Below, piece after piece: positions 6,659-13,140 of a stretch of 13,140 nucleotides of DNA. Source of the stretch: Candidatus Peregrinibacteria bacterium (GTDB lineage Bacteria > Patescibacteriota > Gracilibacteria > UBA1369 > LOWO2-01-FULL-3); NCBI GenBank assembly GCA_014728975.1, contig WJKQ01000055.1:1-13140 (forward strand), given 5' to 3'. Made by a program: the position numbers and the translations under genes. Position 1 is the first letter of the stretch. The number at the start of each line of letters is the position of its first letter. The notes under the pieces are model-generated. The model was not told where the DNA came from, did not search any database, and saw nothing but the letters and a program-made list of their open reading frames with translations.

Positions 6659-8173
6659 TTAGTCCCCTTCAACTGGAATAATAGCCTCAATATCAGACGC
6701 GGGAATATCAAAAACACGTATACCCTTTATAACAGCTTCTTTGTTGGACAGGATATCTTCATATCTTGGTCTGAGAGCATTTATGGAACTCGTAAACATT
6801 CCCTTCAAAATATCATAAGCGTTGTAATAAGCCTTTATCCTTGCAGCTTTCTGAGAAAAAATTATGAAAGATTCCAAAGAATCATAAGCATTTTTTCCAT
6901 AAAACTCCTGGGAATAGGAGAAAAAATCCTCTTCGTATAAGTCACGTTCCTCAACAACCTGCTCATATTCAGAGTCAAATGCTTCCATAGCCTGGTCAAT
7001 TTCTTCATAAGCAGACTCGCCTTTCTCAATCAATTTCAACATTTCACTCAAGTGAACGTTAAGAGCCTTTCTCCTATCGACAGACATATCCAAAAGAGCA
7101 TAAATATCAGTATTATAAATATTCTCCATTCTTCTCAGAATGTCATTATAATAAATAATCCTGGACTCGTAATATCCGGTAACTCCTCCAATAATATAAG
7201 CTGTATCAACACCAACAAATTCTCCGATTTCACCAATAGGAACCGCATCAATCGGAGTAAACCCATCTTTTGTATATTCAAGCCCCAAAATATAAGAAGA
7301 AACAATTTCATATGAATCTGAATCACCTTCCGATTCCACTGCCTCTTCTTCCTCAGATACTTCATAAACAGGCTCCTCTTCACCGATAAAGGAAAAAATA
7401 AAATAAAGCGCCAAAATAAGCCCTACCAAAATAAAAAAGAAATATACAATACGTTTTTTTGTAATTCCTGCCTGCTCAAGAACATCCCAAAAATCTTCTT
7501 TTGATTCATCCGTTTCCGCGCCTTCCGGCGAAACAGAAGTTTCCGCGGGTTCAACATGCCCTCCGACAGGTTTTCCCTTGACCTCTACAACTTCAGGTAC
7601 TTCAGTTTTTTCTTCTTTTTCATCCTCTTTTTTAACTTCTACAACTTTTCCCGGCACTGCATCGGTCTCTTCAGCTTTCTTCACAGACTCTTCTTCTCTT
7701 TTTCCTTCTCTTTCCTTACTTTTTTCTTCTTTTTTTTGCTTTTTTTCCACTTCCTCTCCTTTTTTATCTTTTTCCTCCTTTTCCGTATGCGTTTTTAAAG
7801 GTGATTCAAAAGGATTTATGGGTTCGACAGATTTTTCACCCGATTTATCCGATTTTTTCTCAGGTTCTTCATCAAATATTTTAACATCCTTAAAAGGATC
7901 ACTTCCCTTTTCAGAAGACGATTTCTCTTTTTTTGAATGACCTTTTTCATCTTTCGCAGAAGGAAAGTCACGATCCTTAAATTTTTTTACTTTTTCCTTC
8001 AGGTCCTCTCTTTCATCTTTTGCCCGTTTTTGGGAAATATCCTTTCTTAAATGCCCTCTTTTTTCAGTTTTCTCCTTTTGAGCTTCTCTTTTCATTTTTT
8101 CCGCTTTTCCTTCACCTCTTTCTTTTTGCTCAACAGGCTTCTTTTTTTCCGGTTTTTCTTTATCGTCCGCCAT
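6659..8173 (-). CDS. Lys/Glu-rich single-pass membrane protein, function unknown
   Basis: I do not recognise a family. The 504 residues have three parts. Residues 1 to about 225 are extremely rich in Lys and Glu with scattered Ser/Pro, have almost no hydrophobic residues until 95-120 and 172-205, and are surely disordered. A single membrane helix follows at 242-263 (IVYFFFILVGLILALYFIFSFI), preceded by KKR, so the N-terminus should be cytoplasmic and the C-terminus outside. After an acidic linker (264-288) comes a folded, mostly helical region (about 290-504) rich in Tyr, Asp and Glu. Its probable long helices (338-475) could form a coiled-coil or helical bundle. No catalytic motif or cleavable signal is seen. 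The ATG is supported by an extended -10 promoter about 27 bp upstream. No Shine-Dalgarno. relA follows on the same strand. Possible envelope or scaffold role, but this is a guess. Confidence 0.85.
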   Translation of the reverse strand: MADDKEKPEKKKPVEQKERGEGKAEKMKREAQKEKTEKRGHLRKDISQKRAKDEREDLKEKVKKFKDRDFPSAKDEKGHSKKEKSSSEKGSDPFKDVKIFDEEPEKKSDKSGEKSVEPINPFESPLKTHTEKEEKDKKGEEVEKKQKKEEKSKEREGKREEESVKKAEETDAVPGKVVEVKKEDEKEEKTEVPEVVEVKGKPVGGHVEPAETSVSPEGAETDESKEDFWDVLEQAGITKKRIVYFFFILVGLILALYFIFSFIGEEEPVYEVSEEEEAVESEGDSDSYEIVSSYILGLEYTKDGFTPIDAVPIGEIGEFVGVDTAYIIGGVTGYYESRIIYYNDILRRMENIYNTDIYALLDMSVDRRKALNVHLSEMLKLIEKGESAYEEIDQAMEAFDSEYEQVVEERDLYEEDFFSYSQEFYGKNAYDSLESFIIFSQKAARIKAYYNAYDILKGMFTSSINALRPRYEDILSNKEAVIKGIRVFDIPASDIEAIIPVEGD

Positions 8174-8199
8174 TTATATTAATTTATAACTGTTTATTA

Positions 8200-8228
8200 A
8201 TTATATCAAAAAATTAGCCTTTTATAAA
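8200..8228 (-). promoter_or_regulatory. Extended -10 promoter of the Lys/Glu-rich membrane protein gene
   Basis: On the minus strand, TTTATA (8223-8228), a 17-bp spacer and TATAAT (8200-8205), immediately preceded by TGA, which fits the extended -10 form TGnTATAAT. Initiation near 8193 gives a leader of about 20 nt with no Shine-Dalgarno. The -35 box lies inside the hairpin of the upstream terminator. Confidence 0.6.
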
Positions 8229-8250
8229 GCGAGAGTCGCTTCAAAAAGCC
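8208..8250 (-). terminator. Probable rho-independent terminator after the Yip1-like gene
   Basis: On the minus strand, a perfect 6-bp stem AAGCGA/TCGCTT closes a 3-nt loop CTC (8227-8241). It extends outward through a wobble and one bulge with TTTTT/AAAA and a GC clamp (GC at 8248-8249 with GC at 8217-8218). TAATTTTTT follows (8208-8216). It lies 18 bp past the stop at 8268. The T-run is offset by a few bases from the stem end, so strength is uncertain. Confidence 0.5.
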
Positions 8251-8267
8251 AATTCTTAATAATAAAA

Positions 8268-8852
8268 TTAAAATAAAAGCCTGTATACCCGGCCCACCAA
8301 AATCCTTCCCAAAATACTCTTTAAAACAAAATATCCAAGAAAAGTAATAACAAGAACAAAGACAGCGTCATACTGGCTTAGCAAATGATAAATAATCAGC
8401 ATTTTATATATAACGGCAAAAATCCAGATTATGGCTATAATTGAAATAAAATTGAAGAGTCCCAAAGCATCCATCAAACCGAATGCTGACAATATAAAAG
8501 GAATAATTGTTATCCAAAGAATAATCGATGAATACCCCACGGTTCTGAAAAATCCAACATGCTTACCTTTTCCACCAAATGACCTCTGGGCAATCAGACT
8601 CGCCAAAAACAAAACACCGGCCAATGAGAGTGCGGGAATAAAAATCGGCCACAATAAGAATCTTGAAAAAATCACTCCAAAACCCGAAGGAAAACTAAAA
8701 GACATTAATATTAAATTTACCAAAGGAGGAACCAATAAAAAAATTACAGCCCATATAGTTGCATATTTTTTCTTTGAAACCTGAAGCATTTTATCTTTAT
8801 TCAGCTTCAGAATGTCTACCGCGTCCTGTAATTGCAAAAAGGTTTTACTCAT
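8268..8852 (-). CDS. Yip1-like polytopic membrane protein
   Basis: The 194 residues begin with a soluble helix (1-29) and then carry five hydrophobic segments at about 31-51, 66-88, 105-124, 128-155 and 161-181. A glycine/basic loop (GGKGKH, 93-98) precedes a VGFFRTVGYSSIILW segment. That pattern, with five helices and short loops, resembles the bacterial Yip1 domain family, whose molecular role in bacteria is not established. The start overlaps the hppA stop as ATGA, so the gene is translationally coupled to the pyrophosphatase and belongs to its transcript. A probable terminator follows. The Yip1 assignment is by overall pattern, not a catalytic motif; 'five-helix membrane protein' is the safe call. 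Confidence 0.75.
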   Translation of the reverse strand: MSKTFLQLQDAVDILKLNKDKMLQVSKKKYATIWAVIFLLVPPLVNLILMSFSFPSGFGVIFSRFLLWPIFIPALSLAGVLFLASLIAQRSFGGKGKHVGFFRTVGYSSIILWITIIPFILSAFGLMDALGLFNFISIIAIIWIFAVIYKMLIIYHLLSQYDAVFVLVITFLGYFVLKSILGRILVGRVYRLLF

Positions 8853-10885
8853 GAAAATAAGCCGTTGGCTGAAAAGACCGTGGCAAAAATAAGAGAAACA
8901 ACAGTCATAAGCTTAATCAAAATATTTATACTTGGACCGGAAGCGTCTTTAAAAGGATCTCCTACCGTATCACCCACAACTGACGCTTTATGTGTATCCG
9001 ATCCTTTACCTCCAAATTGTCCGCTCTCAATATACTTTTTTGCGTTATCCCAAGCTCCACCAGAATTTGCCATTGAAACAGCCAGCATAACTCCTGAAAC
9101 AAGAGCACCGGCCAAAAGTCCTCCGAGCGCGATGGATCCCAAAAAAAAGCCAACCAAAACAGGAACAAAAACCGCTATCAAACCGGGAATAATCATTTCT
9201 CGAATCGCCGCTCTTGTTGAAATATCAACACACCTCTCACTATCGCCTTTTACCTTTCCTTCCATAAGCCCCTCAATATCTCTAAACTGTCTCCTGACCT
9301 CTTCTATCATATCAAAAGCAGCACGTCCAACAGCAGACATAGTCATTGCGGAAAAAATAAAAGGCAGCATCGCGCCGATAAACAATCCCACAATTACTGT
9401 CGGAGTTTTTATATCAATAACAGAAAGCCCCGCAGCTTCGCAATATGCAGCAAAAAGAGCCAAAGCTGTCAAAGCCGCGGATCCTATTGCAAATCCTTTA
9501 CCGATAGCAGCCGTAGTATTTCCGGCTGAATCAAGCGCGTCTGTCCTTTTTCTGATATCCGCACCCAAACCTGACATCTCGGCAATACCTCCTGCGTTAT
9601 CCGCAACAGGACCATACGCGTCAATCGCCAATGAAACACCCAATGTAGAAAGCATTCCCACGGCACTGATTGAAATACCATAAAGACCGGCAAAATGATA
9701 AGCGACAAAAATCGCTACACAAATAAAAATTACCGGAAGAGCAGTTGATTTATAACCAAGCGCAAGCCCCTGAATAATATTTGTAGCAGCACCTGTCTGA
9801 GAAGCGTCAGCCAGCTTTTTCACAGGCATATAATCATCCGATGTAAAATATTCGGTTATAAGCCCGATTATTATTCCAACGATCAATCCGGAAACCATTG
9901 CAATAAATATTCCGGACCATTCTTCGGCAATAAAATAACGTATCAAGAAAAATGAAACAACAACCATTAACAACGATGCCAGCCAAAGACCATTCTTCAG
10001 AGCTCTATGAATTTTCCCCTTTCTCCCCACTCTAACTACCAAAGTCCCTATAATGGAAACCAAAACACCTACTCCGGCAAGCATCATAGGTAAATAAACT
10101 CCATTTATACCAAAAGCGACAAACCCGAGTATCATAGCGGAAACAATACTGCCGACATAAGATTCAAAAAGATCCGCTCCCATACCCGCAACATCACCCA
10201 CATTATCTCCCACATTGTCAGCGATTACAGCAGGATTTCTAGGATCATCCTCAGGAATCCCGGCTTCTACCTTACCAACAAGATCGGCTCCGACATCTGC
10301 AGCTTTTGTATAAATACCTCCTCCTACACGAGCAAAAAGCGCGATTGAAGACGCACCCAAACCAAACCCAACAATAACGTTTAAAACCACATTCATATCG
10401 ATATTAAGGAGATTGGAATAAATAAAGAAAAGCAGAGAGAGACCAAGAAGACCGAGACCCACTACGCTTAATCCCATAACAGCACCGGACCTGAAAGCAA
10501 TTACAAGCGCTTCAGAAAGTCCTCTCTTAGCCGCGTTTGCAGTTCTAACATTTGCTCTTGTAGCAATTTTCATACCAAAATAACCCGCCAAAACACTGCT
10601 TAAAGCTCCATAAATAAAAGAAATCGCAGTAAAAACACCTTCATTTACAGTCGGAGTGTCCGGATTATCAAGAAATATAAATAAAATCAAACCAAGAATA
10701 ATCACAAAAACCGAAATAACACGATATTCGCGCTTTAAAAAAGCCATAGCCCCCCTATATATAGACCCCGCGATATCCTGCATTTTTTCGTCACCGGGAG
10801 ATTTCTTTTTAATAATCATGGAAAAAGCTAGAGCTACTACCAAAGATAAAACAGCAATACCAATAAGCAAAAGTGGATAAGTCAT
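8849..10885 (-). CDS. hppA: Membrane-bound pyrophosphatase, K+-dependent type (Na+ and/or H+ pump)
   Basis: Couples hydrolysis of cytoplasmic pyrophosphate to export of Na+ or H+, recovering energy from PPi made in biosynthesis. At 678 residues it has the usual length with about 16 hydrophobic helices. Substrate and metal motifs are present: TKAADVGADLVGKVE (193-207), DDPRNPAVIADNVGDNVGD (213-231), ADLFESY (237-243), DAYGPVADNAGGIAEM (422-437), and near the C-terminus a DTVGDPFKDASGP motif. The GNTTAAIGKG segment (455-464) has Ala459 and Gly462 where K+-independent enzymes have Lys and Thr, so it belongs to the K+-dependent class. Glu241 in the ADLFESY helix is the position associated with Na+ pumping in Na+-PPases. 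Whether it pumps Na+, H+ or both remains inference. It overlaps the Yip1-like gene by 4 bp. No Shine-Dalgarno before ATG. Confidence 0.96.
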   Translation of the reverse strand: MTYPLLLIGIAVLSLVVALAFSMIIKKKSPGDEKMQDIAGSIYRGAMAFLKREYRVISVFVIILGLILFIFLDNPDTPTVNEGVFTAISFIYGALSSVLAGYFGMKIATRANVRTANAAKRGLSEALVIAFRSGAVMGLSVVGLGLLGLSLLFFIYSNLLNIDMNVVLNVIVGFGLGASSIALFARVGGGIYTKAADVGADLVGKVEAGIPEDDPRNPAVIADNVGDNVGDVAGMGADLFESYVGSIVSAMILGFVAFGINGVYLPMMLAGVGVLVSIIGTLVVRVGRKGKIHRALKNGLWLASLLMVVVSFFLIRYFIAEEWSGIFIAMVSGLIVGIIIGLITEYFTSDDYMPVKKLADASQTGAATNIIQGLALGYKSTALPVIFICVAIFVAYHFAGLYGISISAVGMLSTLGVSLAIDAYGPVADNAGGIAEMSGLGADIRKRTDALDSAGNTTAAIGKGFAIGSAALTALALFAAYCEAAGLSVIDIKTPTVIVGLFIGAMLPFIFSAMTMSAVGRAAFDMIEEVRRQFRDIEGLMEGKVKGDSERCVDISTRAAIREMIIPGLIAVFVPVLVGFFLGSIALGGLLAGALVSGVMLAVSMANSGGAWDNAKKYIESGQFGGKGSDTHKASVVGDTVGDPFKDASGPSINILIKLMTVVSLIFATVFSANGLFS

Positions 10886-10930
10886 ATTTAAAAATTATTA
10901 AATAAAAACAATTTTTTTAGGAACGAGCAA

Positions 10931-10958
10931 ATATTAAAAGAAAAAACGCAAAAATCAA
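10931..10958 (-). promoter_or_regulatory. Weak candidate promoter for hppA
   Basis: In the 81-bp gap between the lipoprotein gene and hppA, the minus strand reads TTGATT (10953-10958), 16 bp, TAATAT (10931-10936). Each box has 4 of 6 consensus matches. Initiation near 10924 would give a leader of about 38 nt. The gap is T-rich on this strand with no hairpin, so read-through from rplY is also possible. Confidence 0.25.
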
Positions 10959-10966
10959 ATCCTTTT

Positions 10967-11455
10967 TTATAAGTCTTCTGAAAACAAAGCAACAACATCG
11001 TCATGAAATGATTTTACTGTTTTAAAATTTTTATTTTCAGTCACTCCCCTAAAACTATACTTTTCGACAGAACTGCCTTCTTTTTCCAAAATAACATCAA
11101 AACCGCCCGCGCCGACAATATCTTCTTCTTTTAAATCATCAAATTTACCACTTTCAAAAAGATTTACAATTTTCTCAAACCTATCAAAATAATTTCCTCC
11201 TATAATCCCCTCGGTATCAACATCAATGGATTCGGTTTCTTCTGTTCTAAAAGGATAAACAACGCTGTAACTTACTTCCAGCGTCCTCAGTTCATAGTCC
11301 GGTACGAAAATAAGACTCGATTCATAATAATATGGAGGTGAAACCGCCCCGTTATCAGTAAAATAATTCAAAGAAGAAATTTTATTACCTCCATTGGTAC
11401 AACCGAAAAATATTAAAGAAAGGGATATAAAACTTAAAAATAGTTTTTTCCCCAT
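10967..11455 (-). CDS. Putative lipoprotein, function unknown
   Basis: No family recognised. The 162 residues start with a classic export signal: MGKK, a hydrophobic core LFLSFISLSLIFF (5-17), then Gly18-Cys19. Cys19 followed by TNGGN is the probable lipidated residue. Phe at -3 and -2 departs from the usual Leu-Ala/Ser lipobox, so processing is likely but not certain. The mature part is soluble and strand-rich, with Tyr/Phe-rich segments (NYFTDNGAVSPPYYYESSL, 30-48), an acidic stretch around 72-82 and a mixed acidic C-terminus. It has no further cysteine. It is expected outside the membrane, anchored to it. It begins 15 bp after rplY on the same strand, and hppA follows after 81 bp. No Shine-Dalgarno. 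No function can be assigned. Confidence 0.78.
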   Translation of the reverse strand: MGKKLFLSFISLSLIFFGCTNGGNKISSLNYFTDNGAVSPPYYYESSLIFVPDYELRTLEVSYSVVYPFRTEETESIDVDTEGIIGGNYFDRFEKIVNLFESGKFDDLKEEDIVGAGGFDVILEKEGSSVEKYSFRGVTENKNFKTVKSFHDDVVALFSEDL

Positions 11456-11470
11456 AAATAAAAGTTAATT

Positions 11471-12184
11471 TTATTTTTCTTTTCTCTTTCCTTCCTCTTT
11501 TTCCGCAGATTCGGAAGCTCCACCTTCCCCCTCTTTTTCTTCTTCGCCCTCTCTCGCACCTTCTTCCCCTTCTACAGCCTCTCCTTCAGCACCCTCAACA
11601 ACTTCTTCCGCTACTTCTTCCTCCTCCTCTTCCTTAGGTGCTACAACCGTTGCAACAACATCTTCAGGATCGTTAAGAACTGCGATTGTATCAGGCACAA
11701 CCAAATCTTTAATTCTAATATAACTATTGTAATCAACCAAAGAGTCAATATTTACTTCAATATTGTGAATCAAATCTTTCGGAAGACATTTAACGTCAAT
11801 CTCATTAATATTCGTCATTAAAATACCTCCCAATTCTTTAACCGCCGGAGCCGTACCGGTAAATTTTAGAGGAATTCTTGTTTGAAGTTTCTCCCCCATC
11901 CTTACATTAATAACGTCAACATGGGAAATAAAATCAGTAACAGGATCACGTTCCACTTCCTGGACAAGCACATTCAGGTTTTCTTTTCCATCCACCATAA
12001 AATTAATTATAGTATTACTACCCGTAGCAAGATATACCTTTCTAAAACCTTGATAATCCGCCTGCAAAGATTTATTTTCAACACCTTTCCCATAATATTC
12101 TATGGGAATAAGTTTTTGCCTGCGAAGCCTACTAGCTCTGACATTGGGATCTCTTGTTTTTACTTCCAAAGTTACTGTATCCAT
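11471..12184 (-). CDS. rplY: Large ribosomal subunit protein bL25, CTC form with acidic tail
   Basis: Binds 5S rRNA in the large ribosomal subunit. I use the ATG at 12184 (237 residues), because the -10 box lies 4 bp upstream of the alternative ATG at 12211 and would put the mRNA start on that codon. Homologues also begin at this position (MDTVTLEVKTRD). The N-terminal 5S-binding domain (about 1-90) shows TRDPNVRASRLRRQKLIPIEYYG and the closing DFISHVDVINV segment. The C-terminal beta domain typical of CTC proteins covers about 95-185 (LKFTGTAPAVKELGGIL, LPKDLIHNIEVNID, DPEDVVATVV). The last 50 residues are nearly all Glu, Gly and Ala with a Lys end, an acidic disordered tail seen in many CTC proteins. 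It heads the minus-strand run rplY-lipoprotein-hppA-Yip1-like. No Shine-Dalgarno is visible before ATG. Confidence 0.93.
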   Translation of the reverse strand: MDTVTLEVKTRDPNVRASRLRRQKLIPIEYYGKGVENKSLQADYQGFRKVYLATGSNTIINFMVDGKENLNVLVQEVERDPVTDFISHVDVINVRMGEKLQTRIPLKFTGTAPAVKELGGILMTNINEIDVKCLPKDLIHNIEVNIDSLVDYNSYIRIKDLVVPDTIAVLNDPEDVVATVVAPKEEEEEEVAEEVVEGAEGEAVEGEEGAREGEEEKEGEGGASESAEKEEGKRKEK

Positions 12185-12214
12185 TTTTTTATGAATGAAT
12201 ATTTTGCGCATGTT

Positions 12215-12243
12215 AGTCTAGCCGAAATAAAAAACCTACGCAA
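12215..12243 (-). promoter_or_regulatory. Sigma70-like promoter of rplY
   Basis: On the minus strand, TTGCGT (12238-12243), a 17-bp spacer and TAGACT (12215-12220). Initiation would fall near 12208, inside the upstream ATG at 12211. The leader to the ATG at 12184 would be about 24 nt. The architecture matches the gatCA promoter, including the same TAGACT -10 box. Confidence 0.5.
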
Positions 12244-12249
12244 TAGAAT

Positions 12250-12277
12250 TTTGCATAAATTCAAAATATGGTAAAAT
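12250..12277 (+). promoter_or_regulatory. Extended -10 promoter of ybaB-mltG
   Basis: TAAAAT (12272-12277) is preceded by TGG, an extended -10 element. TTTGCA (12250-12255) lies 16 bp upstream as the -35 box. Initiation near 12284 gives a leader of about 21 nt with no Shine-Dalgarno. It diverges from the rplY promoter, and the two -35 boxes are 6 bp apart. Confidence 0.5.
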
Positions 12278-12304
12278 CACGTTTGAATTCTTAAACATAC
12301 AACT

Positions 12305-12601
12305 ATGTTCGACAAAACAAAAGATCTGTACAAACTGCAAAAACAGGCACGACAGATAAAAAAACAACTAAAAAACACGCACATTGAAGCGGAAGATGGA
12401 GGTGTAGTGGTCACCCTGAACGGAGAACAGGAAGTTATAAGCATAAAAATTAGTGATAAAGCGATGCAGGACAAAAAGAAACTGGAAAACAGCATTGAAA
12501 AAAGTTTTAACAAAGCAGTTAAAAAATCCCAACAAATAGGTGCTGAATTAATGAAAGACGTAATGCCCGAAACCGGAGGACTCCCCGGAATGGGAGGATA
12601 A
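12305..12601 (+). CDS. ybaB: YbaB/EbfC family nucleoid-associated protein
   Basis: Small dimeric protein that binds DNA and is thought to influence nucleoid structure and gene expression. The 98 residues fit the family in length and layout: an N-terminal helix (FDKTKDLYKLQKQARQIKKQ, 2-21), a beta sheet starting IEAEDGGVVVTLNGEQEVISIKIS (27-50), a long C-terminal helix (about 53-86, KKLENSIEKSFNKAVKKSQQ) and a flexible Gly/Met/Pro end (GGLPGMGG), which is very characteristic. In many bacteria ybaB is paired with dnaX and recR; here neither is adjacent, and mltG follows after 15 bp. The ATG is supported by an extended -10 promoter 27 bp upstream. No Shine-Dalgarno is seen. Confidence 0.93.
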   Translation: MFDKTKDLYKLQKQARQIKKQLKNTHIEAEDGGVVVTLNGEQEVISIKISDKAMQDKKKLENSIEKSFNKAVKKSQQIGAELMKDVMPETGGLPGMGG

Positions 12602-12616
12602 AATAAACTCAATCCA

Positions 12617-13140
12617 ATGCACAAAACCAAAAATAAATCCATAGTCCTTTTATTATTGTCAATTTTTTGTGGAATCCTTGTTTTCGGATATTTCCGATAC
12701 AATTCCTACATACAAAATCCGATAGATCCATCGGATAACACGGACATTTCCTTTCAGATCGAAAAAGGACAGACAGCAAAAGAAATTGCTGATAAATTAG
12801 AAGAAAAAGAATTAATAAAAAATCCGCTGTCTTTTTATATATATGTAAGAATTCACAATTTGGGAAAAGATATAATATCCGGAAGATTCTTATTAAATAA
12901 AACAATGAATACACCGGAAATAATAAAAACAATAAGTGACCCCAAAAAAGCCGAAGCAATCCTGACAATTCAGGAAGGGCTTACAATTAATGATATTGAA
13001 CAAAAACTTATAAAGCTCAACCTCGCGGAAAAAGGCAAAGTTATCAACGAGGTTAAAAATTTCGTCGGCTGGGAATATTATGATTTTCTCGACCAAAAAA
13101 CTTTAAAAAATCTTGAACTGCCTCTCGAAGGATATCTCTA
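12617..13140 (+). CDS. mltG: Endolytic murein transglycosylase MltG/YceG (N-terminal part)
   Basis: Membrane-anchored lytic transglycosylase that cuts nascent glycan strands and sets their length. The frame is open at the window end, so only 174 residues are seen. They show a short basic N-terminus (MHKTKNK), one membrane helix at about 8-28 (SIVLLLLSIFCGILVFGYF), and the family's LysM-like region starting ISFQIEKGQTAKEIADKLEEKELI (44-67) with SGRFLLNKTMNTPEII (88-103). Then follow LTIQEGLTINDIEQKL (116-131) and the conserved PLEGYL at 169-174, which in the family leads into FPDTY. The catalytic glutamate lies beyond the window, so activity cannot be judged. The start is the first ATG after ybaB, 15 bp past its stop; its position before the membrane helix fits. 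It is probably co-transcribed with ybaB. Confidence 0.92.
   Translation, partial: MHKTKNKSIVLLLLSIFCGILVFGYFRYNSYIQNPIDPSDNTDISFQIEKGQTAKEIADKLEEKELIKNPLSFYIYVRIHNLGKDIISGRFLLNKTMNTPEIIKTISDPKKAEAILTIQEGLTINDIEQKLIKLNLAEKGKVINEVKNFVGWEYYDFLDQKTLKNLELPLEGYL

Noticed and set aside
7556..7940. Phe/Ser-rich open frames on the plus strand
   Set aside because: They are the complement of the Lys/Glu-rich coding region. Phe, Leu and Ser runs follow directly from TTC/CTT/TCT repeats. No start signal.
8832..9683. 283-codon open frame on the plus strand opposite hppA
   Set aside because: It is antisense to a fully convincing pyrophosphatase, is rich in Pro/Ala/Ser/Ile as expected from the complement of that gene, and has no domain or start signal.
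10886..10966. Terminator or riboswitch in the gap before hppA
   Set aside because: The gap is only 81 bp, with T-runs on the minus strand but no stable stem. It is too short for a known riboswitch.
12185..12211. Nine-residue N-terminal extension of rplY (MRKIFIHKK)
   Set aside because: The -10 box at 12215-12220 puts the transcript start at or inside that ATG, and the protein family begins at the next Met.
1..13140. Recoded UGA (Gracilibacteria/Absconditabacteria code 25)
   Set aside because: gatC, recO and hppA end at TGA in the expected place and with normal lengths, and glycines are encoded by GGN throughout.
1..13140. Mobile element, CRISPR array, tRNA or rRNA genes, defence or toxin-antitoxin system
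   Set aside because: No transposase or integrase motifs, no repeat-spacer pattern, no clover-leaf candidates in the short gaps, and no paired small toxin/antitoxin genes. The window is housekeeping in content.

Overview
This is an ordinary housekeeping stretch of a compact, AT-rich bacterial genome. The style suggests a Patescibacteria/CPR bacterium: genes overlap or lie a few bases apart, clear Shine-Dalgarno sequences are rare, RecO is short and has no zinc motif, and several small membrane proteins are unrecognised. This placement is inferred from style, not from a marker. TGA serves as a normal stop (gatC, recO, hppA), so the UGA-recoded Absconditabacteria/Gracilibacteria are unlikely.

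Left part (1-2000). The C-terminal end of a TrmB-like regulator (+) meets gatA tail to tail. gatC and gatA (-) form an overlapping pair for two subunits of the tRNA amidotransferase; gatB is not in the window. A 116-bp divergent gap carries back-to-back promoters.

Plus-strand block (2089-4432). A three-helix membrane protein, a nucleotidylyltransferase with an HxGH motif, ftsX and recO follow with gaps of -1, 24 and 2 bp. They read like one operon, possibly with an extra promoter before ftsX. recO overlaps the 3' end of relA by 18 bp, tail to tail.

Minus-strand block (4415-12184). In transcription order: rplY (bL25/CTC), an unrecognised lipoprotein, hppA (membrane pyrophosphatase), a Yip1-like membrane protein, a terminator overlapping a new promoter, a 504-aa Lys/Glu-rich single-pass membrane protein, and relA with its own promoter. 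The RelA synthetase domain looks intact and its hydrolase domain degenerate.

Right end (12305-13140). ybaB and the N-terminal third to half of mltG (+) run off the window, divergent from rplY.

Regulation visible in the sequence. Sigma70-type promoters can be placed in most gaps. They locate transcription starts and argue for internal starts of relA and rplY, and for a nearly leaderless mRNA for the gene at 2089. An octamer, CAAAAAGC, recurs in the small non-coding fraction. I saw no mobile element, CRISPR array, RNA gene or defence system. The least explained items are the Lys/Glu-rich membrane protein, the lipoprotein, and the membrane protein/nucleotidylyltransferase pair.
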